This document shows positions 44,018 through 54,515 of a DNA stretch of 64,000 nt, in pieces. How positions within the stretch are numbered: position 1 is the first letter of the stretch; each line of letters starts with the position of its first letter. Both the position numbers and the translations under genes were made by a program. This DNA is from Orychophragmus violaceus (Eukaryota > Streptophyta > Magnoliopsida > Brassicales > Brassicaceae), in the NCBI GenBank assembly GCA_030180135.1, contig CM058236.1, positions 58,431,728 through 58,495,727 of the forward strand. The letters run 5' to 3'. A model generated the notes under the pieces. The model did not search any database. It had not been told where the DNA came from and worked only from the letters and a program-made list of their open reading frames with translations.

Positions 44018-44592
44018 CATTTGAAGCATTTATACCAAGCTAACCATGTAATATTATAACTCACACGAAATTGAATGTAATTGCAGGGGAATCAGAAATA
44101 ACGGATTGAAAGAAAAAAGGGCATAAGATGCGAGCGGGTGTAGTCATTCATTATTACCTTATATGTTTTTTAAAAACAAGGACAAAAAATGGACAAAATT
44201 TATTTCAGGCAAAACAGTATCCCAGTCAACCCAAACATGAATTGAGGATAAAATAAATTCTTAGAAATTTTAGTCAGTGTTCACATATTTACCTCAGCAG
44301 AAGTGTTACGCACAATGACTCACTCACAATTTTAAACGTCGTTTAATACAACAAAATCGACACAACAAGACCTCCGCGGTCAACCAACTAGTTCATTGAA
44401 TGACAAAATAAGATAAAATAGGTTTTTTTTGTCCCAAACATTCGATTAAGATGGAAGCCCACAAGTGCATTACAGAGATGATGTCTTACAAAGCCCAATC
44501 CCAATAACATTTGCAAATTCATTAAATTGAACTCCACCCTAATTTTACCCAATGTATTGATAAATACGTCTTAATGCCACATGCCAATACAC
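43101..44592. other. AT-rich intergenic sequence
   Basis: No gene recognised; the frame at 43592-43870 lacks any domain. A short (TA)n lies at about 43998-44018. A T8 run at about 44423 followed by GTCCCAAACATTC could be the 3' end of a small retroposon fragment on the minus strand, but no limits could be set. Confidence 0.5.
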
Positions 44593-44699
44593 TTTTTTTT
44601 TTTTTGCAAAACTGTAAAATTATCATTAAAGAATGAATTTGAAAATTACAAAAGATAACCATACATCTATTGTCTTGACAAAAAAAAAAAAGAGTAGAA

Positions 44700-44989
44700 A
44701 CAAGAGAATATAATACTTAGGAAGAGTTGATTCCAATTAATCTAGCTAAAGCTCCATAAGGTTGCCAAAGGCTATTTTGTCTCGTCTAGCGATGATAGTG
44801 TTCTTGATTAGTCTCACAAGCTGTTTGAAAACTATAGGAGGGATGATCATATTGCATTGCTTCCATATTGAATAGGTTGCAGCTTGGGCAGCCACACATC
44901 TAAGAGAGACGAGCGAGTCTGGACCAGAGCTTTGTAACCAAACAGTGAAGTCATCCCATGAGCTAAAACCAGTTGCAGGTAAGTGCAGT
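44700..44989 (-). pseudogene. LINE 2 3' coding end
   Basis: Minus-strand reading gives LPATGFSSWDDF, SLRCVAAQAATYSIWKQ and RLIKNTIIARRDK, the typical C-terminus of Brassicaceae LINE ORF2 after the zf-RVT domain. It is separated from the rest of ORF2 by Athila. Confidence 0.82.
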
Positions 44990-46194
44990 TGATAGGTGTA
45001 GAGTTTTAATCATATTCTATTGCAAGTGCACAGTTAATGCAATTATAGTATTTAGGATATCGAATCCACAAGGACTCTAGGCAACGATAGAATTAAGAAC
45101 AGTCGAGTTAAACTATGTGAAAGTAGCGAGAAACTAAAAGCAAAACAGAAAAGTAAATCATGTAGCAAGATTGGTTTGTAGGCAATTAACTAAAAGCGCT
45201 AAGTCTAGAGAGTTCTCAGAAAATCAGACAAGCAGATCAGATACTCAGTCAAGATCAAATTAAGTATGGTTCTAGAACTCAAACACGGATATAGAACTAA
45301 CCAACTTTCGTTGTGAGAATTCTCTAAGTCTAATAGCAGAAATCCAAATTTCTTTGTAATTCCTAACAGATTAAACTAGCTTTAAGATTAAGTTCGATAT
45401 GTTCACAATTCAATTAAACCAAATTTCTTTGCGAGTAATTCAATTGCTCAACCTAAATAGTTCAGATTCTAAATCACACTTTCGTGTCAATTTAACAACC
45501 TAAGATTTAGATTCTAAGTGATCAAGTTAGAAACTAGTGTTAAGCTCAATTTAGATCGAAGAAAAATTATGTTATGAATCCTTAACTGAAATAAATAAAT
45601 CTAGCAAGTCATGAAATCCCTATGAGAATCCCTAAACCTAACTATGAATCTACTCAGACATAAAATATGAAAACATAATCAATGAAATAATAGATTGCAT
45701 AAATAAAGAGTAAAGATAGGGGTTCGAAATCTTCTCCAAAAAGCAGAAAGCAGTACAGGATTAGATCAGCCCCAAAAGCTCTAAAATCTCTATGCTCAAA
45801 GTATGAAAGCGTAATGTAAGCGTATCTAAAAACTGATGTAAAAACCTAATTATATAAGCTAATCATGTCTTGGGGCTTCTTTGTAATTATCAGGAACTTC
45901 TGGGCAAAACTGTGAATTATGCATTCTTCATTAAACCGCCGAGGAAGGCCCATCTCGCTCGTGTGTCGATCGATTCACCATGTGTGTCGATCGATGCATT
46001 ACTCTGTTTTGGACAGGGAACTCTATCTCTCGGGTCAAAGCACCAAAATGCTCCAAAAAGCTCCATAAACTCCAAATCCGCTCCAAACGTGCATATATCT
46101 AATAATACATGTAAAAGACTCTAAAGAAACACTAAAAGACTCTAAAACACACTTATATCATGGTCTAAAACCAGGTAAAAACCATGATATATCA
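44990..46194 (-). repeat. Athila 3' LTR
   Basis: 1205 bp, TGATATATCATGG...TACACCTATCA on the element strand. Next to it is the purine-rich tract TAAGTGTGGGGGAGT (46195-46209). Confidence 0.95.
45850..45993 (-). promoter_or_regulatory. Athila 3' LTR: TATA box and CGATCG pair
   Basis: TTATATAA at 45850-45857; CGATCG at 45967 and 45988 (21 bp apart), about 110 bp upstream on the element strand. Flanks GTGTCGATCGATGCA. Confidence 0.62.
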
Positions 46195-47536
46195 ACTCCC
46201 CCACACTTAGCCTTTGCTTGCCCTCAAGCAAAACAGAGAACTAAAACATGGTGAAGAGGTTTGAAAAATTTCAGAAACTCTTTTCATCCTAGAAGCAACA
46301 ACACTCATATTCCCCTTTGTAAGCCACTGAAAGAATCACCTGCAAGACATCAAGACCATCATATACTTCCCCCACACTTAGAAATTGTCCTAAGTAAACT
46401 CCACAATCACATTCAAGCATTCAAATTCACCCTACTAACTTCTATAAGCTATTAAGTGCGGTCTCACCTAAGGATTATCGATCAAAGGGCACATGGATTC
46501 TTACTCTGTTAGCTCTAGACCACCATACTATCTTTTTCTGGTTCCTTTCTTCTCTTTTCCCTTCCTTAGCATTCTAATTTTTCCCCATTGGGTATCATTT
46601 TATTTTTTTTATCAGTGCTCTTCCTGTTATGGGGTGTACTTTGGATACATTCCATGAATAGCTACCACTCCCGTGACCACTTCGGAGCTACTAGCTCATC
46701 CTCAGTTTATTACTATTTTTTTTTTTTTACTTTAGGGAAGGGGAGAAGGGAACCTTACTTGGACAGGTTTACAAGCTGTGTCAGAACTAACAAAGGAATC
46801 CGACTCAAGGTATACCAAGCCCTTAGGTGAGAAAATTAAGTCAGGTTTACAAGGGTGAAGTCAGTAAAGGATCCTCTGAATACCTGAATTGATATGGGTT
46901 TCTTCAGTAGGCTGATCCATGTTGAGTTTTCTAATAGTCATAGATAGATCCTGCAGTTTCATCCCAATGGTCACTTAAGTTCCTGCAAGTGATGTTAACT
47001 TCTCAAAAATTCACTGTTTCTTACTTAAATAGTTTTGACTCAATAAAACAATTTTTTTTTGAAAAATAGGACTGACTCTAAGAAAACAGAAAGATGAAAG
47101 TCAGTACCACCTCCCCCATACTTGAAACACACTGTCCCCAGTAGTGTCAAGCTAAGGATCGGTAAAAGAAACTAAAAATGTTAATGGATGAGTTGAGTTA
47201 TGTCTGATTTTTACCTGTCTCGCTCATGCATCGATCGTTACGCATAAATGCGACGATCGTTGCAAGGCGATTGCGATATGAGTCGATCGTTGCTCAGGTC
47301 CGAAACGATCGCTGCAATGCGATTTTCATGTTGTGACGATCGACACACGGGACCGTGTCGATCGTTGCATTGCGATTTCGTCGGAACCTGCAGACAAAAC
47401 TCACCAAAACCAAACACAAACGTAAAATCCTAACAAAAACACCAAAAATTAATAAGAAAAACACTAAAACCTAACAGTTGGTTGCCTCCCACTCAGCGCT
47501 TGTTTAAGGTCATTAGCTTGGCCGGACGAACAAGAT
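46195..47536 (-). other. Athila 3' noncoding region
   Basis: No gene. It contains the conserved Athila-type stretches near CCCCCACACTTAG and TTGGTTGCCTCCCACT. Pol and the envelope-like ORF would normally lie in this part of the element. Confidence 0.8.
47232..47364. promoter_or_regulatory. Three CGATCG pairs in Athila 3' region
   Basis: CGATCG at 47232/47254, 47284/47306 and 47337/47359, each pair 22 bp apart, with TGCAACGATCG or TGTCGATCG flanks. Pair-to-pair distance is 52-53 bp. Confidence 0.7.
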
Positions 47537-48334
47537 TCAGGCTCCTGGAGGTTTCAACAGAGACTGTGATTGCCTCTGCGAAAGTCTCGTCATCCAAGGT
47601 GGAGAGTAAGTTGTCTCACTGTGAGCTAGTCCAAGGAAAGAGGGAATAAAATGATCTCCAGGATCTGAAACCAAAGTCTCACTTGTCTGCTCTCCATATC
47701 CATCCTCAATCCTGAAGGTTTGGCCATCAATCTGCGGCTTGCGTAGCATATCCATCTCAAAGTGCAGAGGCTCATCTCCTAGATAGAGATCAACAAGACT
47801 GTTCCTTACTTCGATTATTGCTTCAGCTGTGGCTAAAAACGGTCTTCCCAGTATCAAAGCAAGCAACAAGAAATCTTTCGGAACCAAGTAGTTTCCAACT
47901 CTTACTGGAACGTCCTCAAGAACTCCTTCCGGAATCCTTATTGACTGATCAGCTAGGACAAGGGATGTCCTAGTGGGTGAAAAATCAATCATCCCCAGCT
48001 TCTCTTCCACAGAGTATGGCATGAGACTGCCAGAAGCTCCTAAATCACACAAAGAGCGCTTGAAACCATCCTCAAAAATAGAACAACTCAGCACAAATAT
48101 CCCAAGATCAGGTAGCTTCTTCGGGATCTTAGTTAGCAGCACTTCACTGATCTGTTTAGGGACCACTATCACCCAATCTTTCAGGATCTCGTCCATTGGC
48201 AGCATATTCTCCAAGTACCTCTGCGCACAAGGGTGATAAGGTGGATCATCAGATTGTGAAATTTCTTCTAACTTCTCATCCATCTCTTCTAGTTGTTTAA
48301 GCTCATCAATCTCCTGTTGAGTTATCTCAGACAC
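47537..48334 (-). CDS. Athila protease region
   Basis: 265-codon frame. It starts with an acidic segment (MSEITQQEIDELKQLEEMDE), then LPDLGIFVLSCSIFEDGF, the retropepsin active site as CDLGASGSLMP (DLGAS rather than DTGAS, usual for Athila-like elements) and LILGRPFLATAEAIIEV. It ends SLLKPPGA with a stop where RT would follow in a complete element. It is separated from gag by a stop near 48369 and a short gap. Confidence 0.82.
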   Translation of the reverse strand: MSEITQQEIDELKQLEEMDEKLEEISQSDDPPYHPCAQRYLENMLPMDEILKDWVIVVPKQISEVLLTKIPKKLPDLGIFVLSCSIFEDGFKRSLCDLGASGSLMPYSVEEKLGMIDFSPTRTSLVLADQSIRIPEGVLEDVPVRVGNYLVPKDFLLLALILGRPFLATAEAIIEVRNSLVDLYLGDEPLHFEMDMLRKPQIDGQTFRIEDGYGEQTSETLVSDPGDHFIPSFLGLAHSETTYSPPWMTRLSQRQSQSLLKPPGA

Positions 48335-48403
48335 TCCAGGGAATAGTCGATTAAGCTCTTGATCCGTCTATGCATCAATGCCATGAGAGTCAAGTGAATC
48401 TGT

Positions 48404-50124
48404 CTATCCACGGCATGCAACGATCGACGCAATAGGTGCATCGATCGATGCAGATGAGTTTTCACAGATTCCACCAGAGAGTTTTTCCTCAATTTCGAGT
48501 TTCTCAGGTTCTTCCACCAGTTCAGCTGTGTTTAACTCGAAAGTTTCACTTTGGTATGATCCATCATTGATATAAATTGACCAAGCCTTGATGTGGGTGT
48601 CCACGACACTCTTTCCCTTAACAAAACTTGAAATTTGGCTCACTTGTGTGTCAAATTGCTTCACATGTGTATTTAAGGACTCAAACTTCCCATTAAGGTC
48701 CTCATACACAACATCTAACTTCCTGTTACAGTCCACAGCAATCTTAGTCTGTCCTTCCAGCAACTGCTCCATCATAGCCTCCATCTTGCTCTCATGAGCA
48801 TTAGCAGCAGGAGGTGTCTGATAAGAAGAAGATCCATAAGTCTTCTGATTACCTTGCTGAAAAGGCTTCTCGAAGCCAGCATTCTGTCCAAAGCCAGAAG
48901 AGTTTTGATTGCTTGTGAAAGCACTCTTCTGTTCACCATTGAAGAACCTATTACCCTGCTGATTACCAAACCTATTCCCTTGGAAACCAGATCCTCCAAT
49001 GTAGTTCACATCCTCTTCCTGACCATCTGCTTCAGCTTGGATCACTTCAACATCTTGAGCAAAATGGACAGATTTCTTCCCAGCCAACAAATTACAAACT
49101 GTATCCAACTTAGTCCTAATATCAGCAACCTCCAAATTATCTATCTTCCCACCAGATTCCTTCCTTCTCCTATCAGCAGTCTTGCAGCTATTACTGCTTA
49201 CCAAGTTGTCTATCAGTTCTTAGCTTGCTCAGGAGTCCTAGTGTTGAAATTTCCATTGCTGGAATTATCCAACGCAGTCTGGTAAGGGAGATCTATACCT
49301 CTAAAGAAAATACCCAGCAGTGTTACCTCATTGAATCCATGATGCGGGCAGTCACGTTGATACTTCTTAAACCTCATCCAGGCAGTCTTAAGAGGCTCTA
49401 CAAGACCTTGGGAGAAAGTGAGAATGTCCTGTCTCGACTGATCAGAGCGAGCATCATCATAGAAGTGTCTCAGAAACTCACTCTTAACAGCATCCCAAGT
49501 AGTAAACTTCCCAGGTGGAAGTTGTTTCAACCAAGCAGCATCATCTCAAGCGAGATAGTAGGGGAAGAGTTTGAGAAACAAATAGTCATAGTTCACTCCA
49601 TCATATTTCATCCCAGTGACTATGTCCTCAAACTCATCAATATGGTCCATTGGCTGCTCATTAGGGAAACCATGGAAGGCATTCTGCCTCAGAATAGAGT
49701 AGTAGATGGTCTTGATCTCGAAGTCATTCCTCTCAAAACCAGGAGGTACAAGTGCTGACCGGTTAGCATGAAACTCATCTGGACGGTTATAGTCAGCTAA
49801 AGTCCTCTCATGAATAACCATCTGACCTTGTCCTTGTCCTTGGCCTTGTCCTTGGCCTTGTTCTTGTTCAGGCTCAGGGATCACATTCCCTTCAGTATCA
49901 ATCCTATGCCCAGCAGCATTGTATGGATTGTTATGTCGGTCCCTCAGGACACCTTGAGCATCGGGTATTAGAATCAGACGTTCTTGAACCATCTTTTCTC
50001 GTTGAACTTTCCTGTTAGTTCTCTCTAGTCTAGCAAGCTCTTCAAGTCTGAGATTAACGAGATTCGAGTTCGGATTACTTCTGGTATCACACGTCTGCAT
50101 AAACCGTCTGTAATCGCAGTGCAA
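48404..50124 (-). pseudogene. Athila gag (interrupted frame)
   Basis: Segments: 49546-50124 (SNLVNLRLEELARLER, Gly-Gln repeat, FEIKTIYYSILRQNAFHGFP, DHIDEFEDIVTGMKYDGVNY), 49213-49530 (KQLPPGKFTTWDAVKSEFLR, FYDDARSDQSRQDILTFSQG, PHHGFNEVTLLGIFFRGI) and 48404-49204 (VCNLLAGKKSVHFAQDVE, then Gln/Asn/Gly-rich). This is the Athila gag order. Stops at about 49543 and 49206 break the frame. The end of the last segment reads through a CGATCG pair as SIDAPIASIVA. Confidence 0.82.
48421..48447. promoter_or_regulatory. CGATCG pair inside Athila gag-protease frame
   Basis: CGATCG at 48421 and 48442, 21 bp apart, in sequence that also codes for SIDAPIASI. Confidence 0.6.
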
Positions 50125-50201
50125 CGATCGATGTTGAGGTGCAACGATCGACTCAACTCCGTTCGCTTAGTAACGACCGACATAAGAGAATGCAACGATC
50201 G
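50124..50201. promoter_or_regulatory. CGATCG pairs at Athila gag start
   Basis: Sites at 50124 and 50144 (20 bp), 50174 (CGACCG) and 50196 (22 bp), with GTGCAACGATCGA flanks, spanning the first codons of gag and the leader. Confidence 0.6.
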
Positions 50202-50326
50202 ATGCCAAGCGAATGTCAAACTTGCCACAGAGAAAAACAGAGAAAATTAGTAACCAAAAACAACAACAACAACAAAAAAATCCTAGTCTAAACCCTAAGT
50301 TTAAATCTATCAAAGACTCAAAAGAG

Positions 50327-50344
50327 TCCCCGGCAACGGCGCCA
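50327..50344 (-). promoter_or_regulatory. Athila primer binding site
   Basis: On the minus strand TGGCGCCGTTGCCGGGGA, six bases inside the 5' LTR; the standard Athila site. Confidence 0.95.
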
Positions 50345-50350
50345 AAAACT

Positions 50351-51553
50351 TGATAGGTGTAAAGTTTTAATCCTATTCTACTGCAAGTGCACAGTTAATG
50401 CAATTATAGTATTTAGGGTATCGAATCCACAAGGACTCTAGGCAACGATAGATTAAGAATAGTCAAGTTAAACTAGGTGAAAGTAGTGAGAAACTAAAAG
50501 CAAAACAGAAAAGTAAATCAAGTAGCAAGATTGGTTTGTAGGCAATTAACTAAAAGCGCTAAGTCTAGAGAGTTCTCAGGAAATCAGACAAGCAGATCAG
50601 ATACTCAGTCAAGATCAAATTAAGTACGGTTCTAGAACTCAAACACGGATATAGAACTAACCAACTTTCGTTGTGAGAATTCTCTAAGTCTAATAGCAGA
50701 TATCCAAATTTCTTTGTAATTCCTAACAGATTAAACTAGCTCTAAGATTAAGTTCGATATGTTCACAATTCAATTAAACCAAATTTCTTTGTGAGTAATT
50801 CAATTGCTCAACCTAAATAGTTCTGATTCTAAATCACACTTTCGTGTCAATTTAACAACCTAAGATCTAGATTCTAAGTGATCAAGTTAGAAACTAGTGT
50901 TAAGCTCAATTTAGATCGAAGAACAATTATGTTATGAATCCTTAACTGAAATAAATAAATCTAACAAGTCATGAAATCCCTATGAGAATCCCTAAACCTA
51001 ACTATGAATCTACTCAGACATAGAATATGAAAACATAATCAATGAAATAATAGATTGCATAAATAAAGAGTAAAGATAGGGGTTCGAAATCTTCTCCAAA
51101 AAGCAGAAAGCAGTACAGGATTAGATCAGCCCCAAAAGCTCTAAAATCTCTATGCTCAAAGTATGAAAGCGTAATGTAAGCGTATCTAAAAACTGATGTA
51201 AAAACTTAATTATATAAGCTAATCACGCCTTGGGGCTTCTTTGTAATTATCAGGAACTTCTGGGAAAAACTGTGAATTCTGCATTCTTCATTAAACCGCC
51301 GAGGAAGGCCCATCTCGCTCGTGTGTCGATCGATGCACCATGTGTGTCGATCGATGCATTACTCTGTTTTGGACAGTGAACTCTATCTCTCGGGTCAAGG
51401 CACTAAAATGCTCCAAAAATCTCCATAAACTCCAAATCCGCTCCAAACGTGCATATATCTAATAATACCTGTAAAAGACTCTAAAGAAACACTAAAAGAC
51501 TCTAAAACACACTTATAACATGGTTTAAAACCGGTAAAAACCATGATATATCA
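50351..51553 (-). repeat. Athila 5' LTR
   Basis: 1203 bp; pairs with 44990-46194. It contains a CGATCG pair at 51327 and 51348 (21 bp) and a TATA-like TTATATAA near 51208-51215. Confidence 0.95.
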
Positions 51554-54486
51554 GCAGTCTTCGTTGTATCTTACGCCAGATACCGTCTGCGAACTGGCAA
51601 TGTAAAAACAACTTTTCTCTCGATTCAGCACACAAATTACAAAGGGGGAAACTGGCGTGGACCTGCATTCCCCAAGATATCAGTTTTTCCCGAGTTGGTA
51701 GTCAGTCAAGCGTCGTAAGACAGAACATAAATGTGTGCTTAGGAGTATGCCCCTTGAACCAAACAGTCTTAACCCATGTTGTTATGCTCCCTCGCGGTCT
51801 TAAAGCTTCCAAGGCCTTTGCGGACGAGAAGCTCTTGCAAGAATTATTTTCCACATATCAAACATATTCATCACAGGAGGAGGAATGAGATGGGATACAT
51901 ACCGTAGAAATGTAAGCATGGAGATTGACTTCTTTGTCTAACCTCGAGGGTGGAAGGGGCCATCCTATTGAATTTCAGGCATCTGAAATATAGGCCGTGA
52001 TGCTTATTATGAGCGCTGTTGGTACCGCATCCAAAAGGTAAAAAATTAGAGGCCCAAACAGAGTCCAACTATCGTGCCAAAAATCAAGAGTACGACCATT
52101 CTTGAACACGCCTTTAATGAACTGACGAGCTATAGGACGCAGCTTGAGGAGAGATTTCCAGCCCCAAGAATCAGGTTGTCTAATGTTGATACTCCAGAAG
52201 CTCTTCTCTTCAAAGTAATGATGGCGGTTTATACCATCCTGTGAAGAGAATTACTCCTCCATCGAAGAATATCATAACATCATCGGCAAACATAAGATAC
52301 GAGATGTTAAGAGCTTCCGTTTTTGAATGGTAATTGATAAGACCCGACTGATATCTACTAGTTAATAACTTCGATAACACTTTCATTCACATAACAAACA
52401 AGTAGGCCGAGAGCGGATCTTGTTTCCTAAGACCTCTCGTGCTTTTAAATAAACTCGATGAGTCCCCATTGATACAAACCAAGAATGTAGCTGTGGAAAT
52501 GCACTGTTCAATCCAATTAACAAATTTCGAAGGAGCCCCAATAGCCTTTAACGAGGCATGAACGAAGTCCCAGCGGACTAAGTCGAAAGCCTTGTGTAAG
52601 TCAACCTTCAACATGGCCCGGGGGGAGTTATTCTTTCTGTTGTAACCTTGAATTATCTTTTCTGCCAGAAGGACGTTCTCTGCTAGCAATCTCCTTAGGA
52701 TGAAAGAAAATTGCGTGTGTGAGACAATCGAGCCAAACACCTCTTTTAAACTACTAGCCAGTAACTTAGCGATAAATTTATAAATCGATTTTAGGCAGGA
52801 GATGGGACAAAAGTCGTTAGTGCTTCTAGCGTTAGAAGTCTTCGGAATAAGAACCAGATTAGTAGCATTAAGCTGTTTTAGCAACTTACATGACACAAAA
52901 AATTCCTTGACAGCTTATGTTACCTCGAGACATACTATTGACCAGAAAGAAAAGGCCATCCGGGCTACTACTTTTATTTTTGGGGAGATCAAAGAAGGCC
53001 CGTTTAATCTCATTAGATGAGAAGTTTGCGTTTAGAGCTGCGGTCTGATCCGACGAGCATGAAAAATCAAGGAGACCATTATTGTCGTCCTTGAGAAATT
53101 GAGGAGGTCCAATCTCACTCCCTAATAGATGCTGGAAGTACTGCACACAATATTGAGAAATATCCTCTTGAGACTCCGATCGGTTACCCACCTCATCCTC
53201 TAGGAAGTGGATGTGATTTGCAGCTCTCCTAGTGGCTACCAATCTGTGGAAATAGGCGGTACCTGCATCTCCGTCTTTCAGCCATGAAACACAAACTATT
53301 TGCATGAAGAATGATTCCTCATCTGAAGCTAGAATGATACATTTGCGACAAGCTTCAATTTCTTGTCGAGCAGCCTCAACCGAAGGGCAAGCAAGAAGAA
53401 TTTCATGTTTCTGGATGAGGTTACAATAAGCTTCCTCGACTCATTTCTCAAGGTTTGAGAAATTTAGCTTGCTAAAGTCTTTAATCTGATTTTTCAAAGC
53501 TTGAGTTTCCTAGCAACCTGGTACATGTAAGAGCCATCTATGGTAGCGGAGAACCAGCTTTCAGCCACAACAAGAAGAAAGTCCTCACTTTTGAGGAAAA
53601 AAATACAGAATTTAAAAGCAATTTTCTTCCGAACCTTTTACTGAGACAAGGCGAGACTGGAAGGGCCATGGTCTGAGAAATTTGGCTCTCCAAAGACCGT
53701 TAAAGAAGAGCTAAACTCCATCAACCCTTCCTCGTTAACTAGGCATCTGTCCAGCTTCCTAGGTTAAGGTGTTACCCCTGAAATTTGCAATCGGAGGCTC
53801 TCCTCTATTTTTTCCACCAGGTTAAGGTGTTACCCCTGAAATTTAAGTTTTCCAAACCCGCTGCTATAAAACATTCTCTGAACAGCCTTGTGGATCTATC
53901 AATGTTTAAACTTTCAGGCGAAGAATGCTCCTGAGGTGATAAAGTTTGATCAAAATCGCCCATCACCAACCATGGCTTTCCTCTGACCTCACTTCTAACC
54001 GACGTTTGAACCAACTATTCCCAAAGATTCTTTCTCAAGTCCTCAAAATTTTCGGCATAAACAAAAGATACTGTAATAGGAGAAAGATGACCAGGAAACA
54101 GAGCTTTACAAGTCACCATTTGAAGAGATTTGGAAATAATGAAAACCTCTGACACTATTGTGCCAAACCACCCAAATATTTCCTAAATCCAAGAACTCGT
54201 AATTACTTTCAAAATTCCAACCCGTGAGCATGTCATTAAGGATCTCCAATTCCTTGGGATGCTTACCGTGTGCCTCAATTAGACCCCCAAAAACCGGCTT
54301 AGAAACTTGCTGCCACTTCTTAAAACCCTTCCAATGGCTTACTATATTAAATCCTATAACATTCCAGCAAAAGATGTCCGTATACATAAAAATTACTGAG
54401 GTGCGGAGCCCTAGCTCTTGTGTTTCCCTTTCTGTTTTCCGGATAAAACCTGAATGAACTTTTCTTCCTCGTTTTGTAGAAGCCAT
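51554..54486 (-). pseudogene. LINE 2 ORF2: endonuclease and RT (broken)
   Basis: The start near 54486 gives MASTKRGRK, then CWNVIGFN (endonuclease start), GKPWLVMGDFDQTLSPQEHS (53930-53980), a decayed middle, then RT: LIPKTSNARSTNDFCPISCL, FSFILRRLLAENVLLAEKII, MLKVDLHKAFDLVRWDF, GLRKQDPLSAYLF and LMFADDVMIFF (about 52270-52310). The catalytic FADD is kept. Many frameshifts are present, and a 25-bp direct repeat (AGGTTAAGGTGTTACCCCTG) occurs near 53761 and 53819. At 51554 the frame enters Athila. Confidence 0.85.
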
Positions 54487-54515
54487 TCCTCGTTAGAGAC
54501 ATTGGTTGACACATC

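Larger units (their letters stand above)
44990..51553 (-). mobile_element. Athila-type gypsy element, gag-protease only
   Basis: LTRs of about 1.2 kb (left 44990-46194, right 50351-51553) show roughly 30 differences by eye. The 5-bp target duplication GCAGT (44985-44989, 51554-51558) is perfect. The primer site TGGCGCCGTTGCCGGGGA is the usual Athila one. Only 4.16 kb lies between the LTRs. It contains gag and an aspartic protease but no RT, RNase H, integrase or envelope-like ORF. It is therefore a non-autonomous derivative that must use proteins from a full Athila. Confidence 0.93.
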
